Shown: positions 1 through 7,649 of the stretch, piece after piece
How the letters are laid out: each line of letters begins with the position of its first letter
Position numbering within the stretch: the stretch's first letter is position 1
DNA from: Lachnoclostridium phytofermentans
GTDB taxonomy: Bacteria; Bacillota; Clostridia; Lachnospirales; Lachnospiraceae
DNA length: 9,129 nucleotides
Assembly: GCA_003526525.1 (NCBI GenBank)
Contig: DPVV01000227.1
Location: forward strand, 1-9,129
Direction of reading: 5' to 3'
Notes under the pieces: model-generated
The model's database searches: none
Told to the model about the DNA's origin: nothing
Seen by the model: only the letters and a program-made list of their open reading frames with translations
Position numbers and translations under genes: made by a program

Positions 1-42
1 AGCTTCTTTCATATTGTTAACATTAATTCCATTTATAGTCAT
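1..42 (-). CDS. Probable 5' end of an unidentified minus-strand gene (partial)
   Basis: An ATG at 42-40 on the minus strand opens a frame that stays open to the window edge and reads MTINGINVNNMKEA. An AAGGA ribosome binding site (58-54) lies 11 bases upstream, and an extended -10 element (TTGGTATAAA, 80-71) lies about 30 bases upstream of the start. This is the expected layout for a short leader. Only 14 codons are visible, which is too few to assign a family, and no function is proposed. It would be divergent from hppA. The frame could be fortuitous; its support comes mainly from the ribosome binding site and the -10 element. Confidence 0.4.
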   Translation of the reverse strand, partial: MTINGINVNNMKEA

Positions 43-63
43 AAAAATATTTTTCCTTGTATA

Positions 64-91
64 TTGACATTTTATACCAATTTAGAATAAA
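64..91 (+). promoter_or_regulatory. Candidate sigma-A promoter upstream of hppA
   Basis: A perfect TTGACA -35 hexamer (64-69) is followed after 16 bases by AATAAA (86-91), a 4 of 6 match to TATAAT. If used for hppA it would give a leader of about 265 bases before the GTG at 366. A closer alternative is TATAAAAT at 334-341, but its -35 is poor. The site overlaps the candidate minus-strand -10 at 71-79, so divergent transcription could be mutually exclusive here. Confidence 0.3.
71..79 (-). promoter_or_regulatory. Candidate extended -10 promoter for the left-edge gene
   Basis: On the minus strand the sequence reads TGGTATAAA, an extended -10 (TG-N-TATAAA). No good -35 is present 17 bases upstream (CATAAA), which an extended -10 can tolerate. 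Transcription would begin near 64, leaving a leader of roughly 20 bases before the ATG at 42. This is inference from consensus matching only. Confidence 0.3.
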
Positions 92-350
92 TATTTATGC
101 ATATTACCGAGGTATACTAGGTAAAACCCAATAATACAATCCTCCTTTTTTGTGCATTGTGCTAGCGATTTTTGTAGTATATTGGACTTATATACATTAG
201 GATGGAATAGATATGTAGAACCCTTGCCAAGTCCTGCTCGAATCACTTCCGTTCCACATATTTTATAAAAACACGAATGAAGTAATGCATTGTCAATATC
301 TTATCGGTAATGCAAAAAGATTCGCAAATGAAGTATAAAATATTACGAAA

Positions 351-356
351 AAGGAG
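351..356 (+). promoter_or_regulatory. Ribosome binding site that decides the hppA start
   Basis: AAGGAG at 351-356 directly abuts the ATG at 357, leaving no spacer, so that ATG is unlikely to be used. It sits 9 bases before the in-frame GTG at 366-368, a normal spacing, which makes the GTG the better start. Confidence 0.7.
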
Positions 357-365
357 ATGTGTCTA

Positions 366-2456
366 GTGGATTTTGATGTACTGTTTTTTCAAATCGTATC
401 AATTATTACTGCGGCAATAGCTTTCGGAGCTGCTTTTTTTCTTTACCGTTGGGTAAAGGGGCAGCCCTCCTCCAATCAAAAAATAGCTGCTATTGGTCAA
501 TTGATACGAAAAGGGGCTTTTACATTTTTACGTAAGGAGTATAAAACCTTATCTCGTTTTTGCGCAGTTGCTGCAATTATTATCTTTCTTTTTCTGCCAT
601 CGCCAATTTGGGAAGGAAATGTGTTATCCAATTTGTTAATGGCTGTCTCTTATGTATTCGGTACTGTTTTTTCAGGAATCGCCGGTTACGTTGGTATTAG
701 TATCGCAACAATTGCTAATATAAAATCTGCCGAAGCAAGCACCAAAGGAATTAAGCCCTCCTTTATGTCCGGCTTTCGTGGCGGTGCCGTAATGGGCATG
801 GCGGTTGTTGGTGCAAGTCTTCTTGGCGTTACTTTAGTATTGTTATTGACGGACAATACCACAGCTTTGCTGGGATTTTCCTTTGGTGCCAGTTCCTTGG
901 CCTTGTTTGCCAAAGCAGGTGGTGGCATCTTTACTAAAACCGCAGACATAAGTGCAGATTTAGTAGGGAAAGTTGAACTTGGAATTCCAGAAGATGATCC
1001 TAGAAATCCAGCAGTTATCGCTGACAATGTCGGTGATAATGTCGGCGATGTAGCTGGAATGGGCGCGGATCTATTTGATTCCAATGTTGCCTCAATGGCC
1101 GCTGCTCTAGTTATGGCTTCCGCTCTTGATAAAGCATCCGGCGGACATTTAAATGCCAGCATGGTCTTTTGTTATGCTTCCATCGGTTTATTCGCTTCCA
1201 TCATCGGTGTACTCACAGCAAAGATGGACAAAAAGGGTAACCCTACAAGAGCCCTTAATAGTAATACATATGTTACAACTGTAATATTCGGAGTTCTTAC
1301 TGCACTTGCAACCTATATTTTTAATTTTAAATGGGAAATTTGGTTTGCAAGTACCATAGGCCTTATTGTCGGAGTTGTTATCGGTATCGCAAGTGACTAC
1401 TTTACAGATGATCGAAGAAAACCAGTCCATCAAGTTGCAAAGGCAAGTGAATCCGGTCCTGCCTTCACTATTTTATCCGGTATCTCCTATGGCCTTATGA
1501 GTACACTTCCGTCTATGGTTGGTATTGGTATCTCGGCAGTAGCTGCCTATAAGATATGTGAACCTTTAGGAGACGGATATGCGATGTTTGGTATCTCTAT
1601 GGCTGCCGTTGGTATGTTATCAATTGTCGGTATGATTATTTCAAACGATGCCTATGGACCAATCGTTGATAATGCCCGTGGTTTAGTTGAAATGGGAGAT
1701 TTAGGAGAAGAAGCATTAGAAATTACGGATTCCTTAGATAGTGCAGGCAATACTGTAAAAGCAGTAACAAAAGGTTTTGCAATCGGTGCTGCAGGTCTTA
1801 CCGTTATCTCGCTTCTTGGAGCTTTTATCAGTGAAGTGAATGTAGCTGCTGTCAAACTTGGAAAACCGCTAATCGAAGGATTCGATGTTATTAACCCTCT
1901 TGTTTTCTTTGGATTGTTAGTTGGTGCTGCTATTCCGGCGCTATTCTCTTCTATGTTGATGCTTGGAGTTAATCGTAATGCTCAGCGCATGGTATCTGAA
2001 ATACATCGTCAATTTGAAGAAATTGATGGTCTAAAGGAAGGCCGTGAGGGTGTTACCCCAGAATATGATAAGTGTATTGAAATTGCAACCAAAGGTGCTA
2101 TTAGAGAACTGATTCCTGCCGGCCTTATGACAATCATAGCAACACTGTTGGTAGGCCTTATTGGCGGTGTCTATGCTATCGGCGGATTTATCACAGGAAA
2201 TATTGTCAGTGGTCTGATCTTTGCATTGTTTATGTCAAACTCCGGTGGGTTGTGGGATAACACAAAGAAATATGTGGAAGCAGGAAATCATGGCGGTAAG
2301 AATTCTATAGCCCATAAAGCAGCTGTCGTGGGTGATACTGTTGGTGATCCATTTAAGGATACTGCCGGACCATCCATTAATACACAGATTACTGTTGTAT
2401 CATTAATAGCTTCCTTAACTGCTTCAATATTCCTTGCATTCTCTTTCTTTGGTTAA
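366..2456 (+). CDS. hppA: Membrane-bound ion-pumping pyrophosphatase, K+-independent type, probably H+-translocating
   Basis: This integral membrane protein splits pyrophosphate to two phosphates and uses the energy to pump ions out of the cytoplasm. At 696 residues from the GTG start it matches the usual bacterial length, with many hydrophobic segments as expected for the 16-helix fold. Family landmarks are intact: EYKT (58-61), the DX7KXE catalytic motif (D194, K202, E204), the acidic series D210-D211-D220-D224-D228, and the C-terminal DNTKK (631-635), HKAAVVGDTVGDPFKDTAGP block (650-669). In the motif GNTVKAVTKG (461-470), K465 and T468 occupy the positions that are Ala and Gly/Ala in K+-dependent enzymes, so K+ independence is predicted. 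Known K+-independent members pump H+. Two oddities are Asp238 where bacterial relatives usually have the gate Glu (ADLFE), and DNARG (435-439) where DNAGG is usual. It is transcribed alone, converging on map. Confidence 0.95.
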   Translation: MDFDVLFFQIVSIITAAIAFGAAFFLYRWVKGQPSSNQKIAAIGQLIRKGAFTFLRKEYKTLSRFCAVAAIIIFLFLPSPIWEGNVLSNLLMAVSYVFGTVFSGIAGYVGISIATIANIKSAEASTKGIKPSFMSGFRGGAVMGMAVVGASLLGVTLVLLLTDNTTALLGFSFGASSLALFAKAGGGIFTKTADISADLVGKVELGIPEDDPRNPAVIADNVGDNVGDVAGMGADLFDSNVASMAAALVMASALDKASGGHLNASMVFCYASIGLFASIIGVLTAKMDKKGNPTRALNSNTYVTTVIFGVLTALATYIFNFKWEIWFASTIGLIVGVVIGIASDYFTDDRRKPVHQVAKASESGPAFTILSGISYGLMSTLPSMVGIGISAVAAYKICEPLGDGYAMFGISMAAVGMLSIVGMIISNDAYGPIVDNARGLVEMGDLGEEALEITDSLDSAGNTVKAVTKGFAIGAAGLTVISLLGAFISEVNVAAVKLGKPLIEGFDVINPLVFFGLLVGAAIPALFSSMLMLGVNRNAQRMVSEIHRQFEEIDGLKEGREGVTPEYDKCIEIATKGAIRELIPAGLMTIIATLLVGLIGGVYAIGGFITGNIVSGLIFALFMSNSGGLWDNTKKYVEAGNHGGKNSIAHKAAVVGDTVGDPFKDTAGPSINTQITVVSLIASLTASIFLAFSFFG

Positions 2457-2502
2457 TCAATTATTATTGTACCTAAATATACATCTTTGTTTTTTAGAAT
2501 GA

Positions 2503-2565
2503 AGATAGATGAAAGAGTTGCCATGGGATACTACATGTATCCCATGGCAACTCTTTCATTTATCT
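2503..2565. terminator. Very long hairpin between convergent hppA and map
   Basis: Arms 2509-2530 and 2538-2559 are perfect 22-bp inverted repeats around a 7-base loop (CTACATG). The stem extends outward to 2503/2565, giving 28 pairs with a single G-U. Its distal end includes the map stop codon and last codon. Neither strand has a proper run of U after the stem; a T-run (2488-2496) lies before it on the plus strand. The position suggests a bidirectional transcription end or an mRNA 3'-end stabiliser, but a canonical intrinsic terminator is not shown. Confidence 0.55.
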
Positions 2566-3429
2566 GGACAATATCTCTGCTCCCTGTTCAGTAATTAAGA
2601 TGGTATACTCAAACTGAGCGGAAGGTTTCCCGTCTTCCGTACGAATGGTCCAGCCATCGAATTGATCTTCTGTTACCCCTTCCTTCCCCATATTTATCAT
2701 AGGTTCAATCGTAAAGGTCATTCCTGGAACTAGCAATATATCTGTATTTCTTTTTCCAATATGACTTACCCATGGCTCTTCATGAAATTCTGTTCCAATA
2801 CCATGACCACCAATATTTCTAACCACTGTATAACCGTTCTTTTTTGCATATTGATGAATTACATACCCGATATTCCCGAGAAATCCCCATGGTTTTGCTT
2901 CGGAAAGGCCTAGTTCCAAACATTCTTTTGTAACCTTAACAAGTCTCTCCTTCTCTTCTCCGACATTTCCAATACAGTACATACGGGAAGCGTCACCATA
3001 GTATCCATCTACGATTGTTGTACAATCCACATTGATAATATCGCCTTCTATCAGGATTCTATTTGGATCTGGAATACCATGACACACAACTTCATTAATT
3101 GAAGTGCATACACTTTTTGGATAACCATGATAATTTAAGCATGCTGGAATTCCACCTAATCTTCTAGTTTCTTCTTCTACCAGTCTATTTAATTCCTCCG
3201 TAGACACTCCTGCCTTTACAAAAGGTTCTACATAATCAAGTACAAGAGTATTAATATGTCCTGCCTTTCTCATACCTTCTATTTGTTCTGGAGTCTTAAT
3301 CATATCTCTGGATGGAACCATCGCTCCTCTTCTAGCATATTCTGCAATTCGCTCATCCATTTCCATATGACAACCTTTATACTTTTTGCCACTATTACAC
3401 CAGCACATATCGTTTCTGCCTATTTTCAT
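2560..3429 (-). CDS. map: Type I methionine aminopeptidase with N-terminal SEC-C zinc motif
   Basis: This enzyme removes the initiator methionine from nascent proteins when the second residue is small. At 289 residues it is about 40 longer than a minimal type Ia enzyme. The extra N-terminus carries a SEC-C motif (C9, C11, C20, H21, with SGKKYKGCH at 13-21), a small zinc-binding element found at the ends of SecA and other proteins and thought to aid docking. The catalytic domain has all five metal ligands: D135, D146, H209, E242 and E274. It also has the conserved substrate-contact histidines H117 (CHGIPD) and H216 (EFHEEP). The start is secure: AGGAGGT (3441-3435) lies 5 bases before the ATG. 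It has its own candidate promoter about 140 bases upstream and ends inside the long hairpin it shares with convergent hppA. Confidence 0.96.
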   Translation of the reverse strand: MKIGRNDMCWCNSGKKYKGCHMEMDERIAEYARRGAMVPSRDMIKTPEQIEGMRKAGHINTLVLDYVEPFVKAGVSTEELNRLVEEETRRLGGIPACLNYHGYPKSVCTSINEVVCHGIPDPNRILIEGDIINVDCTTIVDGYYGDASRMYCIGNVGEEKERLVKVTKECLELGLSEAKPWGFLGNIGYVIHQYAKKNGYTVVRNIGGHGIGTEFHEEPWVSHIGKRNTDILLVPGMTFTIEPMINMGKEGVTEDQFDGWTIRTEDGKPSAQFEYTILITEQGAEILSR

Positions 3430-3788
3430 ATTCTACCTCCTACGAAGAACTTCTTATATATTGAGAGAGAAGAAAATTCATCCGTGTTTTTTAAACTTAT
3501 TTATCAAACTATATGAAGTTTTTTCTCACTTATTATTATATTCACAGCACTTATACAAAGCCTCTCTAAATTATCGTACATTCATACCGAGAATTCAATA
3601 CCTAAAATAGGAATCCCTGATTTTCTTCCCCTTAATAAAGGAAAAATATATTCATTCCACAAATAATATTCGATCTATGTATATCATTTTACCTAATAGT
3701 ACGTTTCCTTATACAGCATTTCACTAAGTAAGTAAACGCATCGCGAACCTTTACTTCAGTATACTTCAGGAATTTAACCTTTTTCATG
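3430..3788. other. Gene-free region between map and the ATPase operon
   Basis: Apart from the map ribosome binding site and its candidate promoter, this stretch shows no convincing gene. Visible small structures are a 7-bp inverted repeat AAGTAAA/TTTACTT (3730-3736 and 3750-3756), a pair of ACTTCAG direct repeats (3753-3759 and 3763-3769), and a short palindrome GAAGAACTTC (3444-3453) just upstream of the map ribosome binding site. Plus-strand open frames here lack ribosome binding sites and have low-complexity, AT-driven translations. Confidence 0.55.
3570..3598 (-). promoter_or_regulatory. Sigma-A-type promoter for map
   Basis: On the minus strand TTGAAT (3598-3593) is followed after exactly 17 bases by GATAAT (3575-3570), matching the consensus at 4 of 6 and 5 of 6. 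Transcription would start near 3563, giving a leader of roughly 134 bases before the map ATG at 3429. No other gene lies in this direction before map, so map is likely expressed independently of the ATPase operon. Confidence 0.55.
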
Positions 3789-3842
3789 AAAAATAAGTCT
3801 AATCAAGTTTTTCTTAAGAAAATCTTGACTAGACTTATTTTT
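3789..3842 (-). terminator. Terminator of the V-ATPase operon
   Basis: Outer arms AAAAATAAGTCTA (3789-3801) and TAGACTTATTTTT (3830-3842) are perfectly complementary. After one mismatch the stem continues with TCAAG/CTTGA and, after a second, TTTTC/GAAAA around a TTAA loop. Read on the minus strand the descending arm ends in a T-rich tract (TTATTTTT), as an intrinsic terminator should. The stem begins within the atpD stop codon, so termination follows directly on the last gene. The stem is AT-rich, which lowers certainty about its strength. Confidence 0.75.
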
Positions 3843-4479
3843 ATGAAGCCTTTTGTTTCTTTGTAAGCTTTGCTCGTTTTATTACCTTTAATCTTGTAAA
3901 TTCCTCTCTTTCCTTCTCCTCGAGGGCATTTGCAATTTCCCTCGTAAGTCCGGTGTAATAAGGAATCGTAATATTCTTTAAAGCGTTCGCTCTTTTCTGG
4001 GTCTTCTTAATACTCGTTGCCAATCGATAGGCAGCATTCTCCACCATAGAAAGACGGAGCGTTAGTTCTTTCACTTCGTTAAAGTGCCTACACGCCTCAT
4101 CCAGAGAAAGTCTAGTATCATAAAATGCATAACTAGGTACATTATCCTTATTTCTATCATAATCGACTAACGGTATCTCAGTTCCCATAATACTTCTAGT
4201 TTTAATTTTAATCGAATCCTCGATTGGAATTGCATGGCTTAACGCATCCACATGATGGATTCCCATCTCTATGTTGGCTTCTTGTAGGGCCAAATATGCA
4301 GCGGAAAACGTTGCATCCAGTTCCTTTTGAATATTCTTCGAGGAATTGATAAGCTCCAACAGCTCACGGATAAGAATATTACGTTTCTTATCCATTAGCT
4401 CATAGCCTTGTTTTGACAATGCTAAGGAGTTTTTTGCAAGAATATAATTACCCTTGGTTGGAAATGAATTTTGATCCAT
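3841..4479 (-). CDS. atpD: V/A-type ATPase central-stalk subunit D
   Basis: Subunit D is the rotor shaft that turns inside the A3B3 head and links catalysis to the membrane ring. The 212 residues fit the family (about 210). The conserved N-terminal PTK (7-9) opens a long helix of the antiparallel coiled coil (about 7-75). The C-terminal helix (about 130-200) carries the typical QKRANALKNI segment (161-170), followed by a basic tail (KRAKLTKKQK, 201-210). The middle part is variable, as is usual. It is the last gene of the operon, starting 4 bases after the atpB stop, with an AAGGGAG ribosome binding site inside the end of atpB. Its stop codon lies in the terminator stem. Synonym ntpD. Confidence 0.95.
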   Translation of the reverse strand: MDQNSFPTKGNYILAKNSLALSKQGYELMDKKRNILIRELLELINSSKNIQKELDATFSAAYLALQEANIEMGIHHVDALSHAIPIEDSIKIKTRSIMGTEIPLVDYDRNKDNVPSYAFYDTRLSLDEACRHFNEVKELTLRLSMVENAAYRLATSIKKTQKRANALKNITIPYYTGLTREIANALEEKEREEFTRLKVIKRAKLTKKQKAS

Positions 4480-4483
4480 ATGC

Positions 4484-5869
4484 TCACTCCCTTGCTTTCT
4501 TTCCGTAATACTTTGCTAATATCTTCGTATCAATACGGTCTAACTCCTCTTTTGGCAGAATTGCAAGCAATCTCCATCCAATGTTTAATGTATCTTCAAT
4601 GGAACGGTTATCTTCTTTTGTCTGAGTAACAAACTCTTGTTCAAACGCTTTACCAAAGGCAAGATATTTTTTATCGAGATCTGATAATTCATCCTCACCA
4701 ATAACGCTTGCAAGCGCTCTTGCTTCTCCAACATGAGCATAACAAGAGAACAACTGATTTGCTACATCCTGATGGTCTTCTCTTGTAAAACCTTCACCAA
4801 TACCATCCTTCATCAGACGAGAAAGCGACGGTAGTACATTAATCGGAGGATAGATGTTCTTTTGGTATAAAGAACGCTCAAGAACAATCTGACCTTCTGT
4901 AATATATCCAGTTAAGTCTGGTATAGGATGTGTAATATCGTCATTTGGCATTGTTAAAATTGGTACCTGGGTTACAGAACCCTTACACCCCTTAACAATA
5001 CCCGCTCTTTCATAAATGGTTGCAAATTCACTATATAAATAACCTGGATATCCTTTACGGCTTGGAATTTCGCCTTTTGCAGAAGATACTTCACGAAGTG
5101 CCTCTGCAAATGAGGTCATGTCGGTTAAAATTACAAGTACATGCATTCCCTTTTCATAAGCTAAATATTCTGCTGCTGTTAATGCAACCTTTGGAGTAAT
5201 CAAACGTTCAATAACTGGATCACTTGCTAAGTTTAAGTACATAACAACATGGGAATTAGCACCGCTTTCCTCAAAGGTACGGCGGAAGAAATCAGCAACG
5301 TCATATTTTACACCCATTGCTGCAAAAACAATAACGAATTGTTCGTCACTATCATCACCAAGAGAAGCCTGTGTAACAATCTGAGCTGCTAGCTCATCGT
5401 GTGGTAAACCATTTCCAGAAAATATCGGAAGTTTCTGACCACGAATTAAGGTGGTTAATCCATCGATAGCGGAAATACCAGTACGAATGTAGTTTCTTGG
5501 ATATTCTCTCTGACATGGATTTAGGGGCTCTCCATTTACATTACGTCTCATCTCTGGAATGATGCTGCCAAGTCCGTCTATCGGTTCTCCTACTCCGTTA
5601 AATACACGACCGAGAATATCCTCTGACAAAGCAAGCTCCATTGGACGACCGGTAAGTTTGGTTCTTGTATTATTAAGAGCCATATCTTCTGTACCTTCGA
5701 AAACCTGAATTACAGCTTTATCTTCATAACTCTCAACAATACGTCCAATTTTTTTTGTACGCTCATCTATCGTAATTTCTACAATTTCTTCATAGGAGGC
5801 GTCATTTACTCCTTCAAGTACAACCAATGGTCCATTGATCTCACTTAAGCCAATATATTCAACTGACAT
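4484..5869 (-). CDS. atpB: V/A-type ATPase regulatory subunit B
   Basis: Subunit B is the non-catalytic partner of A in the hexameric head. The 461 residues match the family closely. The N-terminal beta-barrel (about 1-75) is followed by a nucleotide-binding-like core in which the P-loop is replaced by [14 protein letters not shown] (151-164), the hallmark of B subunits. R351 in LPSLSRLM is the expected arginine finger that reaches the A-subunit active site. Other family segments are [11 protein letters not shown] (127-137) and [16 protein letters not shown] (246-261). The gene starts 13 bases after the atpA stop, and its AAAGGAGGGG ribosome binding site overlaps that stop codon, indicating tight coupling that suits the 1:1 A:B ratio. 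Synonym ntpB; it should not be confused with F-type atpB. Confidence 0.97.
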   Translation of the reverse strand: MSVEYIGLSEINGPLVVLEGVNDASYEEIVEITIDERTKKIGRIVESYEDKAVIQVFEGTEDMALNNTRTKLTGRPMELALSEDILGRVFNGVGEPIDGLGSIIPEMRRNVNGEPLNPCQREYPRNYIRTGISAIDGLTTLIRGQKLPIFSGNGLPHDELAAQIVTQASLGDDSDEQFVIVFAAMGVKYDVADFFRRTFEESGANSHVVMYLNLASDPVIERLITPKVALTAAEYLAYEKGMHVLVILTDMTSFAEALREVSSAKGEIPSRKGYPGYLYSEFATIYERAGIVKGCKGSVTQVPILTMPNDDITHPIPDLTGYITEGQIVLERSLYQKNIYPPINVLPSLSRLMKDGIGEGFTREDHQDVANQLFSCYAHVGEARALASVIGEDELSDLDKKYLAFGKAFEQEFVTQTKEDNRSIEDTLNIGWRLLAILPKEELDRIDTKILAKYYGKKARE

Positions 5870-5882
5870 CTCTACCCCTCCT

Positions 5883-7649
5883 TTATGCGTTTGTCTCTAT
5901 AAAATGCTGATAGAATTTATCAATCTCAGTTTTATAAGTGTCAAATTTTGCGAGTTCTTCATTTCCTACATCGTATTTCATTGAGATGACATGGTCAAAG
6001 ATTGGATTCTCTCTTAACAATGACATCGGCATATTCATCTCAACCAATGACTTAGCCTTTTCATAAAGGTAAAGGATTACTTCCATCATCTTCATCTGTT
6101 TCGCCAAAGGTACATACGTATCGGACGCATGATATGCATTTTGCTGGATAAATCCAAGTCGGATAACTCTAGCGATTTCTAAGGTTAATTTCTGATCATC
6201 CGGAAGTACATCACTACCAATTAACTTAACGATTTCATTTAACTTACTTTCCTCTGTTAAGATACGTAAGACTTCATTACGGTAATCCATGAAATTACTT
6301 CCGACATTTTTCGCATACCATGGTGTTAGATCTGTCAAATACTCACTATAACTCGTTAACCATTGAATTGCTGGGAAATGTCTTGCATAAGCAAGAGATT
6401 TATCAAGAGCAAAGAAGCAACGAACAAATCGTTTTGTATTCTGAGTTACTGGCTCCGAGAAATCACCACCCTGAGGAGATACAGCACCTATAATGGATAC
6501 ACTACCTTCTGAACCATTTAAGTTTTCTACATAACCAGCTCTTTCATAGAAAGAAGATAATCTGGATGCCAAATAAGCAGGGAAACCTTCCTCAGCAGGC
6601 ATTTCTTCCAAACGACCTGATAACTCACGAAGAGCCTCTGCCCAACGTGAAGTTGAGTCAGCCATAATCGCTACATGATAACCCATATCACGGTAATACT
6701 CCGCTAATGTTATACCAGTATAAATACTAGCCTCACGTGCTGCAACTGGCATGTTCGAAGTATTGGCAATCAGTACCGTACGGTCTAAAAGAAGTTTTCC
6801 TGATCTAGGGTCCACTAACTTAGAGAAGTCCTCTAGTACCTCTGTCATCTCGTTACCACGTTCACCACAACCGATGTATACGATAATATCCGCATCAGAC
6901 CATTTAGCTAGCTGATGCTGAGTCATTGTTTTACCAGTACCAAATCCTCCAGGAATTGCTGCTGTACCACCTTTTGCTAATGGGAACAAGGAATCTAGAA
7001 TTCTTTGACCCGTTACTAAAGGCATACTAGCTGGAAATCTCTTTCCAATTGGTCTTGGAATACGAATTGGCCACTTCTGTGTCATCGTAAGATTTATTTC
7101 TTTTCCATCTCTATCCTTAATTACAACGATAGTATCTTTTATGGTGTATTCGCCATCGGATACAACAGAGATTACTTTACCTTCCACGTTCGGAGGCACC
7201 ATTACTTTATGAGTAATCGCAGGAGTTTCTGGTACTTCAGCGATTATTTTTCCCCCATACACAAGCTCCCCAGGAGCTACTGTAATATGTGTCTTAAACA
7301 ATCTCTTTTCATCAAGGGAAGGAATATTAACACCTCTCGAAATAAACGCTCCAGACTGCTTTGCAACCTCGCTTAAAGGACGCTCAATACCATCAAAGAT
7401 ATTACTAATGATACCTGGGGCTAACGTTACGGAAATTGCGCTTCCTGTTGAAGTAACCTCATCTCCCGGACGTAATCCCGTAGTCTCTTCGAAAACCTGA
7501 ATCGTTGTCATTCCTTTTTCTAGACTGATAACTTCACCAACTAGATTTTGTTTTCCTACTAACACCATTTCAGCAATACGAAATGGCTGTTTCCCTTTTA
7601 CATAAACAACAGGACCATTAATTCCTGTAATTTTTGCTATTTCACTCAT
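5883..7649 (-). CDS. atpA: V/A-type ATPase catalytic subunit A
   Basis: Subunit A binds and hydrolyses (or makes) ATP at the A-B interfaces. The 588 residues agree with the bacterial family. After an N-terminal barrel (about 1-75) comes the A-specific insertion (about 110-200) that distinguishes it from F-type beta. The Walker A loop is GGFGTGKT (234-241), followed by TQHQLAKW (243-250). The catalytic glutamate is E263 in CGERGNE (261-267), and D331 in [10 protein letters not shown] (327-336) closes Walker [11 protein letters not shown] (391-400) is also typical. The start overlaps the end of atpE by 8 bases, and a GGGAGG ribosome binding site lies about 9 bases upstream, so translational coupling to atpE is likely. 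All catalytic residues are intact. Synonym ntpA. Confidence 0.98.
   Translation of the reverse strand: MSEIAKITGINGPVVYVKGKQPFRIAEMVLVGKQNLVGEVISLEKGMTTIQVFEETTGLRPGDEVTSTGSAISVTLAPGIISNIFDGIERPLSEVAKQSGAFISRGVNIPSLDEKRLFKTHITVAPGELVYGGKIIAEVPETPAITHKVMVPPNVEGKVISVVSDGEYTIKDTIVVIKDRDGKEINLTMTQKWPIRIPRPIGKRFPASMPLVTGQRILDSLFPLAKGGTAAIPGGFGTGKTMTQHQLAKWSDADIIVYIGCGERGNEMTEVLEDFSKLVDPRSGKLLLDRTVLIANTSNMPVAAREASIYTGITLAEYYRDMGYHVAIMADSTSRWAEALRELSGRLEEMPAEEGFPAYLASRLSSFYERAGYVENLNGSEGSVSIIGAVSPQGGDFSEPVTQNTKRFVRCFFALDKSLAYARHFPAIQWLTSYSEYLTDLTPWYAKNVGSNFMDYRNEVLRILTEESKLNEIVKLIGSDVLPDDQKLTLEIARVIRLGFIQQNAYHASDTYVPLAKQMKMMEVILYLYEKAKSLVEMNMPMSLLRENPIFDHVISMKYDVGNEELAKFDTYKTEIDKFYQHFIETNA

Larger units (their letters stand above)
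43..350. other. Gene-free divergent intergenic region
   Basis: I see no coding frame with a ribosome binding site in this AT-rich stretch. It holds the candidate divergent promoters, a 6-bp dyad GTATAT/ATATAC (177-182 and 190-195), and two short direct repeats. These are AATGAAGTA at 276-284 and 327-335, and GTAATGCA at 282-289 and 307-314. I recognise no riboswitch, tRNA or terminator. Confidence 0.5.

Noticed and set aside
290..318. TTGTCA (290-295) as a -35 for hppA
   Set aside because: The hexamer 17 bases downstream is CAAAAA, and spacers of 15-18 bases give nothing resembling TATAAT.
98..365. A riboswitch or other structured leader upstream of hppA
   Set aside because: The possible leader is long, but I see only short dyads, no terminator-antiterminator pair and no known riboswitch core.
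686..1162. A 158-codon open frame on the minus strand inside hppA
   Set aside because: It is antisense to a certain gene, in the region of its most conserved motifs, and its Ala/Pro/Ser-rich translation is a by-product of the sense codons.
3256..3610. Two overlapping plus-strand frames of 86 and 74 codons spanning the map start and the intergenic region
   Set aside because: Neither has a ribosome binding site, one overlaps map antisense, and the translations look like translated AT-rich spacer.
4484..7649. Reading the two large ATPase genes as F-type alpha and beta subunits
   Set aside because: The A subunit has the large insertion at about 110-200 and the CGERGNE motif, the B subunit lacks a P-loop, and the neighbours D, E, F and K are V/A-type.
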